This document shows positions 7,434 through 16,014 of a DNA stretch of 16,745 nt, piece by piece; position 1 is the stretch's first letter; each line of letters opens with the position of its first letter. The notes under the pieces were generated by a model, which did no database searches, was not told the DNA's origin, and saw nothing but the letters and a program-made list of their open reading frames with translations. Position numbers and translations under genes: made by a program. Source of the stretch: JBCDBY01 sp039182715 (GTDB lineage: Bacteria; Planctomycetota; PLA2); the NCBI GenBank assembly GCA_039182715.1, contig JBCDBY010000067.1, forward strand, positions 1 to 16,745. The letters are read 5' to 3'.

Positions 7434-8354
7434 GTGAGTATCGGTCTCCTCTGCCCGGGCCAAGGGGCCCAAAAGGTCGGCATGGGCGTGCTGTGGGCCG
7501 AACGGTCCCCGGGCGCGCGTGCGATCTTCGATCGTGCGAACGAAGCGCTCGGCTACGACCTGTACGCGCTCTGCGCGGAAGGTCCCGCCGACCGCCTCAC
7601 CCGCACCGACGTCTGCCAGCCCGCGATTCTCGCGACCAGCGCCGCCTGTCTCGCCGCCGGCGAGGAGGAGGGCCGCCTCGATCGCAGCCAGCTGGGCGCG
7701 GCGCTGGGGCTCAGCCTCGGCGAGTACACCGCGCTCTATGCGGCCGGCGTGCTCGCCCTCGAGGATGCGCTCAAGCTCGTCCACCTGCGCGGGACCGCCA
7801 TGCAGGAGGCGAGCAACGAGCCGCCCTCCGGCATGACCAGCATTCTCGGCGCGACGCGCGAAGAGGCCGACGAGGTCTGCACCGCGGCGACCGCCGAGGG
7901 CGGCGTCTGCGTGGTGGCGAACCTGAACGCGCCCGGCCAGGTCGTCATCTCCGGTGACAAGCCCGCGCTCGATCGCGCCGAAGCGATCGCGGCCGAGAAG
8001 GGCTTCCGCCGCGCGATTCGCCTCGAGGTCGCCGGCGCGTTTCATTCGCCGCTCATGGAGCCGGCCCGCGCGCGCCTCGAGGAGGCGATCGCCGGCTGCG
8101 CGTTCCAGACGGCGCAGTTCCCGGTCTACGGCAACGTCGATGCGTCGCCCGACACCGACCCGGACGCGCTGCGCGGCAAGCTCATTCGCCAGCTCACCTC
8201 GCCGGTCCTGTTCGCGGACTCGATCCAGCGGGCGATGGACGACGGCGTTCGCTCCTTCGTGGAGCTCAGCCCGGGCCGCGTGTTGACCGGGCTCGTGAAG
8301 AAGGTCGAACGGAAATTCCCGCTCACCGCAGCGGAGGGAGATTGGGATCAATGA
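7434..8354 (+). CDS. fabD: Malonyl-CoA:ACP transacylase FabD
   Basis: FabD moves the malonyl group from CoA to ACP to supply the extender unit for fatty acid synthesis. The 306-residue protein starts from GTG with LLCPGQGAQKVGMG. The nucleophile elbow reads GLSLGEYTALYAAG at residues 92-105, with S94 as the nucleophile. The usual GHSLGE has Leu in place of His. The catalytic His is H204 in AGAFHSPLMEPA. VVANLNAPGQVVISG and the late SPGRVLTGLVKK region are also typical. The only ribosome-binding sequence is a weak AGGA at 7422-7425. The stop codon overlaps the fabG start as ATGA (8351-8354), suggesting translational coupling. Confidence 0.96.
   Translation: MSIGLLCPGQGAQKVGMGVLWAERSPGARAIFDRANEALGYDLYALCAEGPADRLTRTDVCQPAILATSAACLAAGEEEGRLDRSQLGAALGLSLGEYTALYAAGVLALEDALKLVHLRGTAMQEASNEPPSGMTSILGATREEADEVCTAATAEGGVCVVANLNAPGQVVISGDKPALDRAEAIAAEKGFRRAIRLEVAGAFHSPLMEPARARLEEAIAGCAFQTAQFPVYGNVDASPDTDPDALRGKLIRQLTSPVLFADSIQRAMDDGVRSFVELSPGRVLTGLVKKVERKFPLTAAEGDWDQ
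8333..8340 (+). promoter_or_regulatory. fabG ribosome binding site
   Basis: GGAGGGAG lies 10 nt before the ATG at 8351 inside the end of fabD. It favours that ATG over an in-frame TTG at 8342, which is almost adjacent to the site. Confidence 0.75.
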
Positions 8355-9085
8355 GTCAGTTCGACGGCAAGGTTGCCCTGGTGACCGGCGGTTCGCGCGG
8401 CATCGGCCGGGCGATCGTGGAGATGTTCCTGGCCGAGGGCGCGAAGGTCGCGCTGACGGCCACGACCCAGGAGCGCGCCGACGAAGCGGCCGCCTCGCTC
8501 GAGGCGGGTGAGAACGCCAAGGGCTACGCGGGCGCCGCCAAGGACGTGGCCAAGGCGGTCGTGGCGGACTTCGGCCGCGTCGACGCGCTGGTCTGCAACG
8601 CCGGCATCACCCGCGACCAGCTCGCGCTCGGCATGCCCGAGGAGGACTGGCGCTCGGTGCTCGACGTCAACCTCACCGGCACCTTCGAGATGATCCAGGC
8701 CCTTTACCGCACGTTCATGAAGCAGCGCAGCGGGCGGATCATCACGATGTCCTCGGTGGTCGGCCTGACCGGCAATGCGGGCCAGAGCAACTACGCGGCG
8801 AGCAAGGGCGGCGTGATCTCGCTGACCCGCTCGATCGCCAAGGAGCTCGGCTCCCGCAACGTCACCGCCAACGTGATCTGCCCCGGCTTCATCGCCACGG
8901 ACATGACCAACGTGCTGGGCGACGAAGCGTCCCAGATGGCCGCCAAGGCCTGCCCGCTCCGTCGGGTGGGCACGCCGCAAGACATCGCGGAGGTCGTGAA
9001 ATTCCTCGCCTCGGATGGGGCTTCCTACGTCACGGGGCAGGTTCTGTCCGTGGACGGCGGGATGACCATCGGCGGGGGCTGGTAG
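8351..9085 (+). CDS. fabG: 3-oxoacyl-[ACP] reductase FabG
   Basis: FabG is an NADPH-dependent SDR that reduces beta-ketoacyl-ACP in the elongation cycle. The 244-residue product has the Rossmann loop TGGSRGIG at 12-19, CNAGITRD (usually NNAG) and the active site S135, Y148 and K152 in YAASKGG, with the helix-4 Asn in DVNLTG. It ends VDGGMTIGGGW. Compared by eye with E. coli FabG, the stretch between KG and the FGRVD strand is six residues shorter (KGYAGAAKDVAKAVVADFG). The conserved D/N-V-T-D element that contacts the cofactor adenine is not recognisable. The catalytic part is intact, so activity is expected but cofactor binding may differ. The start ATG overlaps the fabD stop codon and is preceded by a strong ribosome binding site. 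Confidence 0.95.
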   Translation: MSQFDGKVALVTGGSRGIGRAIVEMFLAEGAKVALTATTQERADEAAASLEAGENAKGYAGAAKDVAKAVVADFGRVDALVCNAGITRDQLALGMPEEDWRSVLDVNLTGTFEMIQALYRTFMKQRSGRIITMSSVVGLTGNAGQSNYAASKGGVISLTRSIAKELGSRNVTANVICPGFIATDMTNVLGDEASQMAAKACPLRRVGTPQDIAEVVKFLASDGASYVTGQVLSVDGGMTIGGGW

Positions 9086-9166
9086 GCATTTCGCCCGACC
9101 CGTATCCTGTTACGCCATTCGCGCGCCGGGGTTCGGCGCACACCCTTCAGGGGAGGAAGACCCAAA
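9086..9166 (+). other. acpP leader with a GC hairpin
   Basis: At 81 nt this is the longest gap within the lipid operon. GCGCCG (9123-9128) and CGGCGC (9134-9139) form a perfect 6-bp stem with a GGGTT loop, with no T tract after it. TATCCT at 9103-9108 is a weak -10 candidate without a good -35. GGAGG (9152-9156) is the ribosome binding site, 10 nt before acpP. A separate promoter or mRNA processing site for the highly expressed acpP is plausible. Confidence 0.4.
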
Positions 9167-9415
9167 ATGTCCGACGAAAACAAGAAGATCGAAGAGCGCG
9201 TCATCGAAATCGTGTGCGAGCAGATGGGCGCGAGCCGCGACAAGATCACGCCCGAAACCTCCTTCATCCAGGATCTCGGTGCCGACTCCCTCGACACCGT
9301 CGAGCTGGTCATGGAGTTCGAGGACGAGTTCGATCTCAACATCCCCGACGAGGACGCGGAGAAGATCCAGACCGTCGGCGACGCCATCAAGTACATCGAC
9401 GAGAACTCGAAGTAG
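9167..9415 (+). CDS. acpP: Acyl carrier protein
   Basis: ACP carries growing acyl chains on a 4'-phosphopantetheine arm in the cytoplasm. The 82-residue, very acidic product contains DLGADSLDTVELVMEFEDEF; S41 in the DSL motif is the site of phosphopantetheinylation. Helix III reads IPDEDAEKIQTVGDAIKYI, matching the family. The length is normal (about 77-82). The start is supported by GGAGG 10 nt upstream. It lies between fabG and fabF, its conserved place. The leader before it has a hairpin and could carry its own promoter. Confidence 0.98.
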   Translation: MSDENKKIEERVIEIVCEQMGASRDKITPETSFIQDLGADSLDTVELVMEFEDEFDLNIPDEDAEKIQTVGDAIKYIDENSK

Positions 9416-9424
9416 GCTGGCTGC

Positions 9425-10666
<1,242 letters not shown>

Positions 10667-10675
10667 TCGATCGGG

Positions 10676-11998
10676 ATGGCCGCCGCGGATCGGGGACTGC
10701 GGGCGCGCCTGGAGGCGGCCGGGCAGTCCTGGCTGGCCCAGCACCTGGAATCCTTGCCGGAAGCGGACGGGCAGCGGCTTCGGGGACAGCTGCAGCAGAT
10801 CGACTTCCGGCTCGTGGCGTCGATCCGCGCCGGCGAGGGCCTCGCGGAACCGGCGCGGGGCGCCATCGAGCCCATGGGGTTCGTGCCCGCCGCCGACCGC
10901 CACGCGGACACCTCCGCCGCCACGCGGGGTCGCGAGGCGCTCGCGCGCGGCGAGGTCGCCTGCGTCATTCTCGCCGGCGGTCAGGCGAGCCGGCTGCAGT
11001 TCGACGGCCCGAAGGGCAACTTTCCGATCGGCCCGCGCACGGATCGCTCGCTCTTCCGCATCCTGGTCGAGCAGGTATTGCGCGCCGGCCGGGACCACGG
11101 CGCCATTCCGCCGCTGGCGATCACGACCTCGTCGACGACCGACGCCGCGATTCGCGCCTTCTTCGAGGAGCAGGACTGTTTCGCCTATCCGCGCGATACG
11201 CTGCGCTTCGCCTGCCAGGCGCAGCTGCCGGCGCTCGACGAGCAGGGGCGCTTTCTGCTCGCGGAGATCGATCGCGTCTTCACCAACCCGGACGGCCACG
11301 GCGGTGCGCTCAAGGCGCTCGAGACGCACGGCGTCCTGGAGGACTGGGAGTCGCAGGGCATCCGCGCCGTCGCCTGCTGTCAGGTCGACAACCCGTTGCT
11401 GCGCGTGGTCGATGCCGACTTCATCGGGCGACTGTTCGACTCGGGCTTCCCGCTGGTCACGAAGATCGTGGCCAAGACACGTCCGGAGGAGAAGGTCGGG
11501 GTCGTCGCGCGCGTCGACGGACGCCCGGCGATCGTCGAGTACTCCGACATCTCCGACGAGGACGCGGCGCGCCGGGACGAGGATGGTGGACTCACCTACC
11601 GCCTCGGTTCCATTGCCGTGCACGTCTTTCGCCTCGACTTCCTGCGGCGCGCCCTGCGCGAGGCGCTGCCGCTGCACGTCGCGCGCAAGCAGATCCCGTG
11701 CGTCTCCCTCACGGGCGAGCCGCAGCGGGTGCCGGGCACCAAGTACGAGCGGTTCCTGTTCGACCTGTTCCCGGCGGCGCAGGATCTCGTCGTCTGCGAG
11801 GTCGAACGCGCCCGTGAGTTCGAGCCGCTCAAGAACGCCGAGGGGGACCATTCCCCGCCGGTGGTGCGCGACGCGCTCGATGCGCAATACCGCCGCTGGC
11901 ACGAGGAGGCGGGGGTCGCCCCGCCGGAGGAATCCCCGCTCGAACTCTCGCCGCTCGACGTGCTGGGTCCGCAGGATCTCGTAGACTCGGACGGGTGA
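10676..11998 (+). CDS. UAP1-like UDP-N-acetylglucosamine pyrophosphorylase (UDPGP family)
   Basis: This 440-residue enzyme belongs to the UDPGP type 1 nucleotidyltransferases, which make UDP-sugars from UTP and sugar 1-phosphate. Many blocks parallel eukaryotic UAP1/AGX: VDNPLLRVVDADFIG, KIVAKTRPEEKVGVVARVDG followed by IVEYSDIS, HVARKQIPCVS, GTKYERFLFDLFP and EFEPLKNAEG. These favour UDP-GlcNAc (or GalNAc) over UDP-glucose. The nucleotide loop reads GGQASRLQ at residues 101-108, where UAP1 has GGQGTRLG; the following PKG (112-114, K113) is kept. It is unrelated in fold order to bacterial GlmU. It starts 9 nt after fabF, and ddl overlaps its stop, so it would feed peptidoglycan and lipid A from within a lipid/wall string. 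The family is firm; the exact sugar is inferred. Confidence 0.88.
   Translation: MAAADRGLRARLEAAGQSWLAQHLESLPEADGQRLRGQLQQIDFRLVASIRAGEGLAEPARGAIEPMGFVPAADRHADTSAATRGREALARGEVACVILAGGQASRLQFDGPKGNFPIGPRTDRSLFRILVEQVLRAGRDHGAIPPLAITTSSTTDAAIRAFFEEQDCFAYPRDTLRFACQAQLPALDEQGRFLLAEIDRVFTNPDGHGGALKALETHGVLEDWESQGIRAVACCQVDNPLLRVVDADFIGRLFDSGFPLVTKIVAKTRPEEKVGVVARVDGRPAIVEYSDISDEDAARRDEDGGLTYRLGSIAVHVFRLDFLRRALREALPLHVARKQIPCVSLTGEPQRVPGTKYERFLFDLFPAAQDLVVCEVERAREFEPLKNAEGDHSPPVVRDALDAQYRRWHEEAGVAPPEESPLELSPLDVLGPQDLVDSDG
11982..11987 (+). promoter_or_regulatory. Candidate internal -10 before ddl
   Basis: TAGACT lies inside the last codons of the pyrophosphorylase gene and ends 7 nt before the ddl GTG. 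It is the same hexamer found 6 nt before both minus-strand paralogues. It could give a leaderless ddl transcript. It may instead be coincidental coding sequence (Val-Asp), and no -35 is apparent. Confidence 0.35.
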
Positions 11999-12951
11999 TC
12001 CCCCTCGCGGTCCTCTGTGGCGGCCCCTCGCTCGAGCACGAGATCTCCCTGCGCACCGGTCACGAGGTGCTGGAGCATCTCGACCGCACCCGTTTCGCCC
12101 CGATCGCCGTGCGCATCGAGAAGAACGGCGACTGGAACGTCGACGGCGAGGCGGTGGGCGACGCGCTGGCGGGCGTCCAGGCGCTTCGCGACCGCGGCAT
12201 CGACACCTGCTTCCTCGCGCTCCACGGACCCTTCGGGGAGGACGGCCGCGTCCAGGCGTTCCTCGAGACGAGTCGGCTGCGCTACACGGGGAGCGGGCCG
12301 ACCGCCTGCGCCGTCAGCGGCGACAAGATCCACGCCAAGCGCATCGCCGCGACCCACGGCATTCGCATGGCCGACGACCTCCTCGTCCCCCCGGGCCGCG
12401 TCGACGAGATCGAAAGCCGGCTCGGCTATCCGTGCGTCGTGAAGGATCCGGTGCAGGGTTCCACGCTCGGCATGGAGATCACCGCGGACCGCGATGCGCT
12501 CACCGGAGCGATCGAACGTCTGGGGAAGCACTGCGATCGACTCCTCGTGGAGCGCAGCGTGCCGGGTCGCGAATTCACCGTCGCGGTCCTCGACCTGCCG
12601 CCCGACGGACCGCGGGTCCTGCCTCTCGTCGAAATCGTGGCGCGCGACGGCTACTTCGACTTCGAGGAGAAGTACTCGGAAAGCGGCGCCGAGGAGATCT
12701 GCCCTGCGCCGATCGAAGGCCCGGCGGCCGAACGCATGAGCGCTTGGGCGCTCACCGCGCACATCGCGTTCGGCATGCGGCAGATGTCGCGCACCGACTT
12801 CCGCCTGCCGCCCGAAGGCGATCCGGTCTTCCTGGAGACGAACTCCATTCCCGGACTGACCGCGCGCTCGCTGTATCCGATGGCGGCGGCGGAAGCGGGC
12901 ATTTCGTTTCCCGAGCTCCTGACCCGGCTGATCGACGACGCACGACGATGA
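11995..12951 (+). CDS. ddl: D-alanine--D-alanine ligase
   Basis: Ddl joins two D-alanines with ATP to give the dipeptide end of the peptidoglycan stem. The 318-residue ATP-grasp protein shows GGPSLEHEIS at 9-18, HGPFGEDGRVQ at 77-87, YTGSGPTACAVSGDK, VVKDPVQGSTLGM with K150, VERSVPGREFTVAVLD and FEEKYSESGAEEICPAP. The metal and substrate end reads RTDF, FLETNSIPGLT and SLYPMAAAEAGISF. The length and motif order are normal. The GTG start overlaps the previous stop as GTGA (11995-11998). A -10-like TAGACT precedes it. Its last codons overlap the dinB start (ATGA). The presence of ddl argues for a D-Ala-D-Ala type peptidoglycan wall in this organism. Confidence 0.96.
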   Translation: MIPLAVLCGGPSLEHEISLRTGHEVLEHLDRTRFAPIAVRIEKNGDWNVDGEAVGDALAGVQALRDRGIDTCFLALHGPFGEDGRVQAFLETSRLRYTGSGPTACAVSGDKIHAKRIAATHGIRMADDLLVPPGRVDEIESRLGYPCVVKDPVQGSTLGMEITADRDALTGAIERLGKHCDRLLVERSVPGREFTVAVLDLPPDGPRVLPLVEIVARDGYFDFEEKYSESGAEEICPAPIEGPAAERMSAWALTAHIAFGMRQMSRTDFRLPPEGDPVFLETNSIPGLTARSLYPMAAAEAGISFPELLTRLIDDARR

Positions 12952-14099
12952 GCGAACGCACGATCCTGCACGTCGACATGGACGCCTTCTACGCGTCGGT
13001 CGAGCAGCGGGAGCAGCCGGAGCTGCGCGGCCAGCCGGTCATCGTCGGGGGACCGCGGGACGCGCGCGGCGTCGTGAGCGCGGCCTCCTACGAGGCGCGA
13101 CGCTTCGGTGTCCACAGCGCGATGCCGCTGCGCGTTGCCGCGCGGCTCTGTCCGCGGGGTCACTTCGTGCCGGTGCGCATGCGGCTCTATCAGGAGGTCA
13201 GCCGTGCGGTCTTCGCGATCTTCGAGCGCTACTCGCCCCTGGTCGAGCCGCTGTCGGTCGACGAGGCGTTTCTCGACCTCACCGGCGCCGAGCGGCTCTT
13301 CGGCGGCGGGGCGGAGGCGGGCGAGGCACTGCGCCGCGACATCCACGCGGAACTCGACCTGACCGCATCCGTCGGCGTGGCGCCGAACAAGTTCCTGGCG
13401 AAGCTGGCGAGCGACCTCGACAAGCCGGACGGGCTCACGGTCGTGCCGCGCGAGGACATCGAGGGCTTCCTGGCGCCGCTGCCGGTGGAGCGCATGTGGG
13501 GGGTGGGTCCGAAGGCGGCGGAACGGCTGCACAAGCTCGGCATCCGCACCTTCGGCGACCTGCGCGCCTACTCCATCCGCGGGCTCCGCGACCTCTTCGG
13601 CACGCACGCCGACAAGCTGCACGACCTCGCCGCCGGTCGCGATACGCGCTCGGTGAGCGGCATCGGTGCGCCCAAGTCGGTCGGGCATGAGACCACGTTC
13701 TCCGAGGACGTCGACGAGGAGGAGACGCTCCACGCCACGCTCGTCGCGCTCACCGACGCCGTTGCGGCGCGCGTGCGGGCGCACGGCCTCAAGGCGCGCA
13801 CGGTCACGCTCAAGGTGCGCGACAGCCGCTTCAAGACCATCACGCGCCGCCGCACGCTCACCGCGCCCACCTGCGTGACGGGGACGCTCTTGCGGGCGAT
13901 TCTCGACCTTTGGGAGACCGAGGTGTCGCGGCAGGCCGCCATCCGGCTGCTGGGCGTTTCGACCAGCGGGTTCAGCGCGCAGGGGATGCTCTTCGGCGAG
14001 GAGGGCGAAGCGGAGGGCTCGCGCGTCGACGCGGCGGTGGACGACGTGCGGAATCGCTACGGCAAAAGCGCACTTCGGCGCGGCTCGACCTTGGAATAG
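12948..14099 (+). CDS. dinB: DNA polymerase IV (Y family)
   Basis: DinB performs error-prone bypass of damaged template bases. The 383-residue product begins RTILHVDMDAFYASVE (D10, with Y15 at the steric-gate position). It continues with the catalytic pair D105-E106 in SVDEAFLDLTG, then SVGVAPNKFLAKLASDLDKP and the helix-hairpin-helix block MWGVGPKAAERLHKLGIRTF. A little-finger domain follows. Near the C-terminus QGMLF (345-349) fits a beta-clamp binding motif (QxxLF). The open frame runs upstream to 12432, but the family start is the ATG at 12948, which overlaps the ddl stop as ATGA. No LexA-like site can be seen because it lies inside ddl coding sequence. It is therefore expected to be co-expressed with the wall genes, possibly with other internal promoters. 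Confidence 0.96.
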   Translation: MSERTILHVDMDAFYASVEQREQPELRGQPVIVGGPRDARGVVSAASYEARRFGVHSAMPLRVAARLCPRGHFVPVRMRLYQEVSRAVFAIFERYSPLVEPLSVDEAFLDLTGAERLFGGGAEAGEALRRDIHAELDLTASVGVAPNKFLAKLASDLDKPDGLTVVPREDIEGFLAPLPVERMWGVGPKAAERLHKLGIRTFGDLRAYSIRGLRDLFGTHADKLHDLAAGRDTRSVSGIGAPKSVGHETTFSEDVDEEETLHATLVALTDAVAARVRAHGLKARTVTLKVRDSRFKTITRRRTLTAPTCVTGTLLRAILDLWETEVSRQAAIRLLGVSTSGFSAQGMLFGEEGEAEGSRVDAAVDDVRNRYGKSALRRGSTLE

Positions 14100-14104
14100 C
14101 GGGC

Positions 14105-14110
14105 TACACT
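14105..14110 (+). promoter_or_regulatory. Weak -10 candidate after dinB
   Basis: TACACT, 5 nt after the dinB stop, fits the TAnAnT pattern seen elsewhere here. The next gene starts 38 nt further on, so this would give a short leader rather than a leaderless mRNA. No -35 is visible at normal spacing, and there is no clear Shine-Dalgarno before 14149. Confidence 0.25.
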
Positions 14111-14148
14111 GCGTTTGGCTCGGCGTTCGCTGCCGGTCCTGATTCCCC

Positions 14149-16014
14149 ATGCGACGCGTTCTCACCGTTCTCATCCTGCTCACGGCCGCCACCGCGATCA
14201 TCGCGCTTTTCATCATCCTGGCGCAGGAGCCGCCCAAGCCGAGACTGGAAGAAGTACCGGAGCCGCCCGCGGTCGTTCCCACGCCGGTGGATTCGATCCA
14301 GGGCGCCATCCGCAACTCCGGCACGCTGCGCGGGAAGGTGGTCTATGCGGACGGGCGGCCCGCACCCGGCGCGAGCGTCATTGCCCTTGCGCCCTACCTG
14401 CAGGCGAACGACGGTCCCGGCGGCGAGGAGCTGCCCCTGTGGGGCGAGATGATCGAGCGCAAGCGGTTTCGCACCGGGACCGACGGAACCTTCGTTCTCG
14501 AAGACCTGCCGCCCGACTACTGGAACCTCTGGGTCGAGAAGAAGGGCTACGGCTTCACCACGGTGCCACGCACCGACTTCAAGAAGAACCACACGATCAC
14601 GCTCTATCCCGCCTGCTCGGTGACGGGGCGGGTCGAGTACGAGGACGGCACCCCCGCGTCCGACGTGCGGATCGAGTACACGCCGCAGGGCACGCACTCG
14701 GAGATCTTTTCGCGTTACCGGCTCAAGTCGTACTACACGACGACGCGCAAGGACGGCACGTTCACCTACACCGGACTGCCGCCCGGCAAGTTCACCGTCG
14801 AGGTCTATCCCGACGATCATCTCCCGGCGCCCTATAGCGCCGAGCCGCCGCTGCAGCCCGGCGAGAACCGCGTGCTGCGCAAGCGCATCCTCGATCGCGG
14901 CTTCGGCATGACGGTTCACGTCCGTTGGCGTGGAAGCGGCGAGCCGGTCGACGGCATCGAGGTGAACGCGCGACCGATCGGCGACCCGATGCCGCGCACC
15001 ACGAGCGGGCGACGCGGTCGCACCGACGCGACCGGAACGATTCGCTTCAGCGGGCTCGGCGGCCAGGTGATCAAGAAGCCGCGCTTTCTCGTCACCGCCA
15101 ACATCGGCGGCGAGATTGTCATGCCCGAGGAGGGCGGCAGCGTCGAGCCCGACTCGACCGTCACGATTCTCGCGCGCCGCAAGGCGGAGATCGTCGGCAC
15201 CGTGCTGGGTCCGAACGGCGATCCGCTGCCGCGCTTCTTCATCGAGTTCGACGCGGACGGCTTCATCACCAGCCAGCTCAACAAGTGGGTCACCAATCCG
15301 GAGAAGGGTCGCTTCAGCGTCGAGGGAATTCCGGAGGGCACGTACGAGATGACTGTACGGTTCCCCGGGCTCATCGATCGCAAGGTCCGCGTGACCGCCG
15401 TCGCCGGCCGAACGGTCGACGCCGGCACGATCCAGCTCCGCGAAGGGGCCGAGATCTACGGCAGCGTGCGTCGCGACTCCAACAAGGAGATCGAGGGCAT
15501 CGTGCGGGTCGTGGTGGCCCGCAAGGGCACCGCGCGCGGCAGCGAGGCGATCGCCTGGACGACGGTGGGGCGCGCGGTGGTCCAGTCCGACGGCAGCTAC
15601 CGCATCAAGGGGCTGCCCCCCGGCGACTTCTTCATCCAGCCGACGTCGGACTCCAACCTGAGCACGACCGAGCCGGAGCCGATCCGCGTCGCGTCGGCGA
15701 CCGATGTGGTGCGCAAGGACCTGGTGATCTACGGATCGGGATTCGTGGACCTGAAGTACTGGGACATGATCGAAGGGGCGCGCCGGCAGGTGGTCCCGGT
15801 GCCGACATTCCTGCGGCGGAAGGCGGATGGCGAGGAATCCGTCTGGAAGGGCAACGCGACCCGCTTCCGGCCGGGCACGTATGAGCTGATCGTCGAGTTG
15901 AAAGGGAAAGACGGCGTCCCCAAGCGATACACCGTCCAGACGCTGACGGTTCAAGAGGACGAGACCACGGGGCCGATAGAGATCTCGCTCTTCGAGATCC
16001 GCGATGCCCAGTGA
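14149..16014 (+). CDS. Membrane-anchored protein with carboxypeptidase-regulatory-like repeats
   Basis: This 621-residue protein has a hydrophobic segment at residues 4-25 after MRR, then a Pro/Glu-rich stalk to about 57. Tandem beta-sandwich units like carboxypeptidase regulatory (CarboxypepD_reg) domains follow: about 58-153, 157-245, 252-342, 346-430, 434-525 and a degenerate one at 528-617. Each intact unit opens with G-x-V or similar and an ADG/EDGTP turn, and ends with DGTF..LPPG or close (TDGTFVLEDLPPD, KDGTFTYTGLPPGKF, KGRFSVEGIPEGTY, SDGSYRIKGLPPGDF). No protease or enzyme domain is attached. It is probably exported, anchored by its N-terminus, and acts in adhesion or structural binding; this is inference. 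The ATG is the only good start, since a stop codon lies just upstream. A small [D/E]RR-rich gene overlaps its end by 11 nt. Confidence 0.88.
   Translation: MRRVLTVLILLTAATAIIALFIILAQEPPKPRLEEVPEPPAVVPTPVDSIQGAIRNSGTLRGKVVYADGRPAPGASVIALAPYLQANDGPGGEELPLWGEMIERKRFRTGTDGTFVLEDLPPDYWNLWVEKKGYGFTTVPRTDFKKNHTITLYPACSVTGRVEYEDGTPASDVRIEYTPQGTHSEIFSRYRLKSYYTTTRKDGTFTYTGLPPGKFTVEVYPDDHLPAPYSAEPPLQPGENRVLRKRILDRGFGMTVHVRWRGSGEPVDGIEVNARPIGDPMPRTTSGRRGRTDATGTIRFSGLGGQVIKKPRFLVTANIGGEIVMPEEGGSVEPDSTVTILARRKAEIVGTVLGPNGDPLPRFFIEFDADGFITSQLNKWVTNPEKGRFSVEGIPEGTYEMTVRFPGLIDRKVRVTAVAGRTVDAGTIQLREGAEIYGSVRRDSNKEIEGIVRVVVARKGTARGSEAIAWTTVGRAVVQSDGSYRIKGLPPGDFFIQPTSDSNLSTTEPEPIRVASATDVVRKDLVIYGSGFVDLKYWDMIEGARRQVVPVPTFLRRKADGEESVWKGNATRFRPGTYELIVELKGKDGVPKRYTVQTLTVQEDETTGPIEISLFEIRDAQ

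Noticed and set aside
8342..8350. TTG start three codons before the chosen fabG start
   Set aside because: It is one nt from the ribosome binding site, too close for initiation, while the ATG at 8351 is 10 nt away and forms the usual ATGA overlap.
12432..12947. A 172-codon extension in frame with dinB
   Set aside because: It lies in a second frame of ddl, and Pol IV proteins begin at the ATG at 12948.
14091..14110. TTGGAA plus TACACT as a full promoter after dinB
   Set aside because: The spacing is only 8 nt, far too short for a -35/-10 pair; only a weak -10 candidate was kept.
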